Part shown: positions 4,640 to 7,734 of the stretch, one piece after another
Layout: each line of letters starts with the position of its first letter
How positions within the stretch are numbered: position 1 is the stretch's first letter
Source: Candidatus Gottesmanbacteria bacterium
Lineage (GTDB): Bacteria > Patescibacteriota > Microgenomatia > UBA10105 > UBA927
Assembly (NCBI GenBank): GCA_016199185.1
Contig: JACQHE010000013.1
Span: forward strand, 1-7,734
Length of the DNA stretch: 7,734 nt
Reading direction: 5' to 3'
Translations under genes and position numbers: made by a program
Notes under the pieces: model-generated
What the model saw: the letters and a program-made list of their open reading frames with translations, nothing else
Told to the model about the DNA's origin: nothing
Database searches by the model: none

Positions 4640-4654
4640 ACACTTCCGAAGTGT
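4640..4654. other. Short perfect hairpin after ftsZ
   Basis: ACACTTCCGAAGTGT: 6-bp arms and a 3-nt loop, extendable by TAG/CTA with one bulged base, about 30 nt after the ftsZ stop. It is followed on the minus strand by CTAAATATC rather than a T run, so it is not a standard intrinsic terminator. It could stabilise the 3' end of the division mRNA or weaken readthrough. Confidence 0.35.
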
Positions 4655-4685
4655 ACTAGGTAAACACATCAGGTAGGTTATAAAT

Positions 4686-5819
4686 TTAACTTCTCTGTCT
4701 CAAAAATGCGGGGATGTCGAATTCGTCTTCCTCCGGCGGCAGGTCATCGGCTGGAAATGGGCTCGCCGCCTGCGGCACCGGTACGACAGTGGTCAACGGA
4801 CGGGTAAACGCAGGCTGCCCCATCGCAGGCGCCGGCCGGCCGGAGAGCTCCCGAAGCCTCCGCTTGGTTTCATCAAATCCTGTGGCGATCACCGTAATTC
4901 TGATCTGATCGACTAAGCTTTCATCGATGGTCGCACCAAAAATAATATTTGCGTCCGGGTCTACCGCCGCGGCAATCTGCTTGGCCGCCTCGTCCACCTC
5001 TGCCATGGTCAGATCCGTGCCGCCGCTAATGTTAAACAGCACGCCCTTGGCCCCTTCAATGGAAATCTCCAGTAGCGGCGAGGCAATGGCGGTACGGGCA
5101 GCCGTGGCGGCCCGATTTTCCCCGACACCGGTGCCGATCCCCATGAGGGAGCTGCCGGCGTTGGTCATAATAGTACGCACGTCGGCAAAGTCCACGTTGA
5201 TAAGACCGGGCATGGTGATGAGATCCGAGATCCCCTGCACGCCCTGGGAGAGGACGGAATCGGCGACTCTGAAGGCCTCCAGAAGCGTCATCTTTTTATC
5301 AATAACCTCCAGGAGCCTCTGGTTGGGGATGACGATCAGGGTATCCACTTTGTCCTTGAGCGTCATGATGCCTTCCTCTGCCGATACCATGCGGCGAGCG
5401 CCTTCAAAGTGGAACGGCTTTGTGACGACGGCGACCGTAAGGGCTCCCAGCTCTTTGGCAATTTGGGCAATCACCGGCGTTGCCCCGGTACCCGTGCCGC
5501 CGCCCTCGCCGCAGGTCAAAAATACCATGTCCGTATCGCGCAGATACTCCTTGAGTTTTTCGCGCGATTCCTCCGCTGCCTGCTTGCCCACATCGGGGTT
5601 TCCGCCGGCGCCCAATCCGCGGGTAAGGTTTTCCCCTATTTGAATCTTGGTTTGCGTCTGACAGGTAAGGAGCGCCTGCGCGTCGCAATTGACGCCCAGG
5701 AAATCCACGCCATTCATCAGTCCCGCGGTCACCATGGAGCTTATGGCGTTGCAGCCACCGCCGCCGATGCCGATGACTTTAATCTTTGCAAAACGGGCAA
5801 TGTCTGGCTTTATGAGCAT
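4686..5819 (-). CDS. ftsZ: Cell division protein FtsZ
   Basis: A tubulin-like GTPase that polymerises into the cytokinetic ring at midcell. Its 377 residues are close to the family norm. Visible in order: IGGGGCNA (18-25), NCDAQAL (44-50), tubulin signature GEGGGTGTGA (104-113), the T7 synergy loop NVDFADVRTIM (208-218) with catalytic Asp210 and Asp213, a short linker of about 45 residues, and the conserved tail EDEFDIPAFLRQRS that docks on FtsA and other partners. All GTPase elements are present, so it should be active. The signature has Glu105 where Met is usual (GMGGGTGTG). It starts at the ATG at 5819, 11 nt after the ftsA stop, with no Shine-Dalgarno sequence, in one operon with ftsQ and ftsA. 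Its last codons recur as two fragments downstream. Confidence 0.98.
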   Translation of the reverse strand: MLIKPDIARFAKIKVIGIGGGGCNAISSMVTAGLMNGVDFLGVNCDAQALLTCQTQTKIQIGENLTRGLGAGGNPDVGKQAAEESREKLKEYLRDTDMVFLTCGEGGGTGTGATPVIAQIAKELGALTVAVVTKPFHFEGARRMVSAEEGIMTLKDKVDTLIVIPNQRLLEVIDKKMTLLEAFRVADSVLSQGVQGISDLITMPGLINVDFADVRTIMTNAGSSLMGIGTGVGENRAATAARTAIASPLLEISIEGAKGVLFNISGGTDLTMAEVDEAAKQIAAAVDPDANIIFGATIDESLVDQIRITVIATGFDETKRRLRELSGRPAPAMGQPAFTRPLTTVVPVPQAASPFPADDLPPEEDEFDIPAFLRQRS

Positions 5820-5830
5820 GAGGATATAAA

Positions 5831-7141
5831 TTACGGCAGGAATGACTTTACCAGATCGATGACCTTCCCTGCAATGCCTTTGACTTGGATCCTAGCGCCC
5901 AGCCGTGTCAAAGTTGCCAGTCCCCCGCTGGGCTGCGCTTTGCCGGTTCTGGCGCCGTAGAGAAGAAAGCCGACGCTTGCGGCATAGGCGGGACTGGTGA
6001 TCTCATCGATAAGCCCGCTTATTTTCCCCGGTATGGCCGTATGAACGGGCATAGCCAGGTTCCTACGTGCGGCATCAACTGCCCCGACGGTGAGCGCTCC
6101 GCCGCCGGTCAACACGATCCCGGAAGGAGTCATTCCCCCAAAACCGCTCCTTTTTATCTCCAAACCCACCATGGTAAATATCTCGTTTAATCGCGGCCGT
6201 ACAATCCCGTCAATGAGCGTCTTTTTAGAAACGCTACGCATTTCTTCCGGAAGTCCTAAGTGTGATAGATCTATTTCGTCATCTTTGCCCTCTGCCGCTT
6301 TCTTTTTGGGCGGCTCTGTTTCCTCATCCTCCGGCAGCACCGGCATTTTAGGCTTCGCCGAAAGCGCAATCTTTATCTTCTCGGCACTCTCAAGAGAAAT
6401 GCGAAGACCGGCGGCAATGTCTTTGGTGATGTTGATGGCGCCGATCGGAATCACCGAGGAGTACGAGAGCGCCCCTTCGATAAAGATCGCCACATCCGTC
6501 GTCCCGCCTCCCACGTCCACGAGGATCACACCCAGCTCCCGCTCGGTATCGGAAATGGTCGCGTAAGAAGAAGCCAGTCCACCAAACACGATGCCGGCGA
6601 CATCCACGCCCAATTCCTCGATGCATTTGTGGTGGTTGCGGATGGCTGTGGCTCCGCCGGTGACCAGGTGGGTATCTACCTCAAGGCGCACCCCACTCAT
6701 CCCGACGGGATCCACGATCCCCTCCTGTCCGTCCACGATATACCCGCGCGGCAGCACATGGAGGACTTCGCGCGATGACGGCAACTGTACGGCTTTGGCG
6801 GCATCAATGACGCGCGCAACATCCTGCGGCGTGATCTCCTTTTCCGGTTCTGCCACAGCTACGACCCCATGGGAGTTAAGGGATGTGATGTGATTGCCGC
6901 CGATCCCGACGTAGGCCATCCCCACCGTCGTCCCGGCCATGCGCTCGGCAGCCTCCAGCGACTGGGAAATCGAGGCGGTTGCCTCTTCAATATTGACCAC
7001 TTGGCCTTTCCGGAGGCCGCGGCTGGGGACGGTGGAAACGCCCAATACGTTCACCGTATCTTCCTCTGCCATGGAGGCAATGAGGGTCGTAATTTTGGAG
7101 GAACCGATGTCGATGCTGGAAATTGTGCGATCGCGCGCCAT
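5831..7141 (-). CDS. ftsA: Cell division protein FtsA
   Basis: An actin-like ATPase that anchors FtsZ filaments to the membrane and recruits later division proteins. Its 436 residues show the actin-fold motifs: phosphate-1 SSIDIGSSK (8-16), a 1C domain around 84-165, phosphate-2 VDVGGGTTD (208-216) and the adenosine motif GIVLTGGGA (341-349). The C-terminal IQVKGIAGKVIDLVKSFLP is the amphipathic membrane-targeting helix. Between about 262 and 298 lies a Pro/Lys/Glu/Asp-rich linker (EDEETEPPKKKAAEGKDDE), longer than the loop I would expect there. It lies 6 nt after the ftsQ stop and 11 nt before ftsZ. The ATG at 7141 begins MARDRTISSIDIG, the usual FtsA start. No Shine-Dalgarno sequence is seen. 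Confidence 0.97.
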   Translation of the reverse strand: MARDRTISSIDIGSSKITTLIASMAEEDTVNVLGVSTVPSRGLRKGQVVNIEEATASISQSLEAAERMAGTTVGMAYVGIGGNHITSLNSHGVVAVAEPEKEITPQDVARVIDAAKAVQLPSSREVLHVLPRGYIVDGQEGIVDPVGMSGVRLEVDTHLVTGGATAIRNHHKCIEELGVDVAGIVFGGLASSYATISDTERELGVILVDVGGGTTDVAIFIEGALSYSSVIPIGAINITKDIAAGLRISLESAEKIKIALSAKPKMPVLPEDEETEPPKKKAAEGKDDEIDLSHLGLPEEMRSVSKKTLIDGIVRPRLNEIFTMVGLEIKRSGFGGMTPSGIVLTGGGALTVGAVDAARRNLAMPVHTAIPGKISGLIDEITSPAYAASVGFLLYGARTGKAQPSGGLATLTRLGARIQVKGIAGKVIDLVKSFLP

Positions 7142-7147
7142 GATGAA

Positions 7148-7734
7148 TTAAAATTTCACTACGGGTTTGTCAAACCGCAAATCAACGACGGTGGGCAGCT
7201 TGCCCTTTATTCTAAACCCTGCCATGACGGTTTGTAAAGTACGGGCAAGGAGCGCGCCATCAGCATCCTGAGCAAAGCGTATACTCATTCCTTCTGCCCG
7301 GGCTTGAAGCCCCGAGCTTTCAAAGGGGGCGATTTCCCAAACGCGCAGCACCGAGGCTGTCTCCCGCAAAAACCGGACGGCCGTAAGCACAATCGGGTCG
7401 GCAACAGTATCCCCCGGATGCACGGGTGGCATAGAAAGATGTATCACCGGAAGATCTGCCGCGGAGGGATACTGCGACAGCACCACGCCCTGGGCGTCCA
7501 GCGCATACGTCTCGCGGCCCACTCCTACAATCACAAAGGGTTTGCGGGGCACGGCCGTAATGACGAGCGTGCCGGGATATTTTTTCCTGAGAGACACGCT
7601 CCCGACGAACGGATTCTCCTTGAGGATTTGATCCCGCACGTCACTCACGGGGAAAAACAAGAGGTTCTTGGGGAGCCTGGTCTCATCCACGGCAACGGCT
7701 ATCCCCTCGCCGGACATCTCTACCATCGTGATGG
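7148..7734 (-). CDS. ftsQ: Cell division protein FtsQ/DivIB, C-terminal part (5' end outside window)
   Basis: A single-pass membrane division protein that links early and late divisome components (FtsL, FtsB, FtsW/I). About 195 residues are present and the frame stays open at the window edge, so the cytoplasmic tail, membrane segment and probably the start of the POTRA domain are missing; the internal Met at 7726 is not taken as the start. Seen: the end of the POTRA domain (VSDVRDQILKENPFVGSVSL, then KKYPGTLVI), then the beta domain with RKPFVIVGVGRETYALDAQG. The C-terminal LPTVVDLRFDKPVVKF, with the Asp-Leu-Arg strand, is typical of FtsQ/DivIB. Upstream of ftsA-ftsZ is its standard position in the division cluster. 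Confidence 0.9.
   Translation of the reverse strand, partial: ITMVEMSGEGIAVAVDETRLPKNLLFFPVSDVRDQILKENPFVGSVSLRKKYPGTLVITAVPRKPFVIVGVGRETYALDAQGVVLSQYPSAADLPVIHLSMPPVHPGDTVADPIVLTAVRFLRETASVLRVWEIAPFESSGLQARAEGMSIRFAQDADGALLARTLQTVMAGFRIKGKLPTVVDLRFDKPVVKF

Noticed and set aside
4640..4654. Intrinsic terminator after ftsZ
   Set aside because: The hairpin is perfect but short, AT-containing and not followed by a T run on either strand.
4927..6566. Long plus-strand open frames at 4927-5643, 5409-5960 and 6090-6566
   Set aside because: They are shadows of ftsZ and ftsA, which are certain on the other strand.

Overview
The window looks like the division-gene region of an uncultivated bacterium, most likely from the Candidate Phyla Radiation (Patescibacteria). 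That is an inference from compact minus-strand genes with little Shine-Dalgarno usage, an IleS with a HYGH signature, a DUF2079 membrane protein and many small unknown proteins. TGA is used as a stop, so this is not one of the lineages that read UGA as glycine. Every gene I can support is on the minus strand, so transcription runs right to left.

In transcription order: a 5'-truncated ftsQ/divIB (7734-7148), ftsA (7141-5831) and ftsZ (5819-4686) form a tight, more GC-rich division operon. At the far left are a DUF2079 multi-membrane protein (1932-499) and the start of ileS (494-1, running off the window). Between ftsZ and DUF2079 lies about 2.7 kb of AT-richer accessory DNA. It is made of three cassettes: (A) two small unknown proteins plus a caspase-like cysteine peptidase (4436-3352); (B) a lone 104-residue unknown protein under a consensus promoter with an operator-like repeat array (3236-2922); (C) a DUF5678-like small protein plus a single-domain retropepsin-like aspartic peptidase (2536-1944).

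The main discovery is what separates the cassettes: broken copies of the genes on either side. The last codons of ftsZ recur at 3321-3352 and 2815-2878, and the first ~40 codons of DUF2079 recur at 4505-4626 and 2583-2756. The ftsZ fragments differ from the resident gene almost only at synonymous positions, so they evolved inside working ftsZ genes elsewhere and were imported. Both DUF2079 fragments break at the same GATCAGG sequence and then share a common tail (GGCGTGACYGGAATTT) leading into the cassette promoters. The ftsZ/DUF2079 junction therefore looks like a recombination hot spot that collects small gene cassettes, two of which encode peptidases, from related genomes.

A second, independent oddity is a short palindrome-rich repeat inserted in frame near the end of the DUF2079 gene (about 693-754). 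No RNA genes, CRISPR arrays, transposases or integrases were seen.
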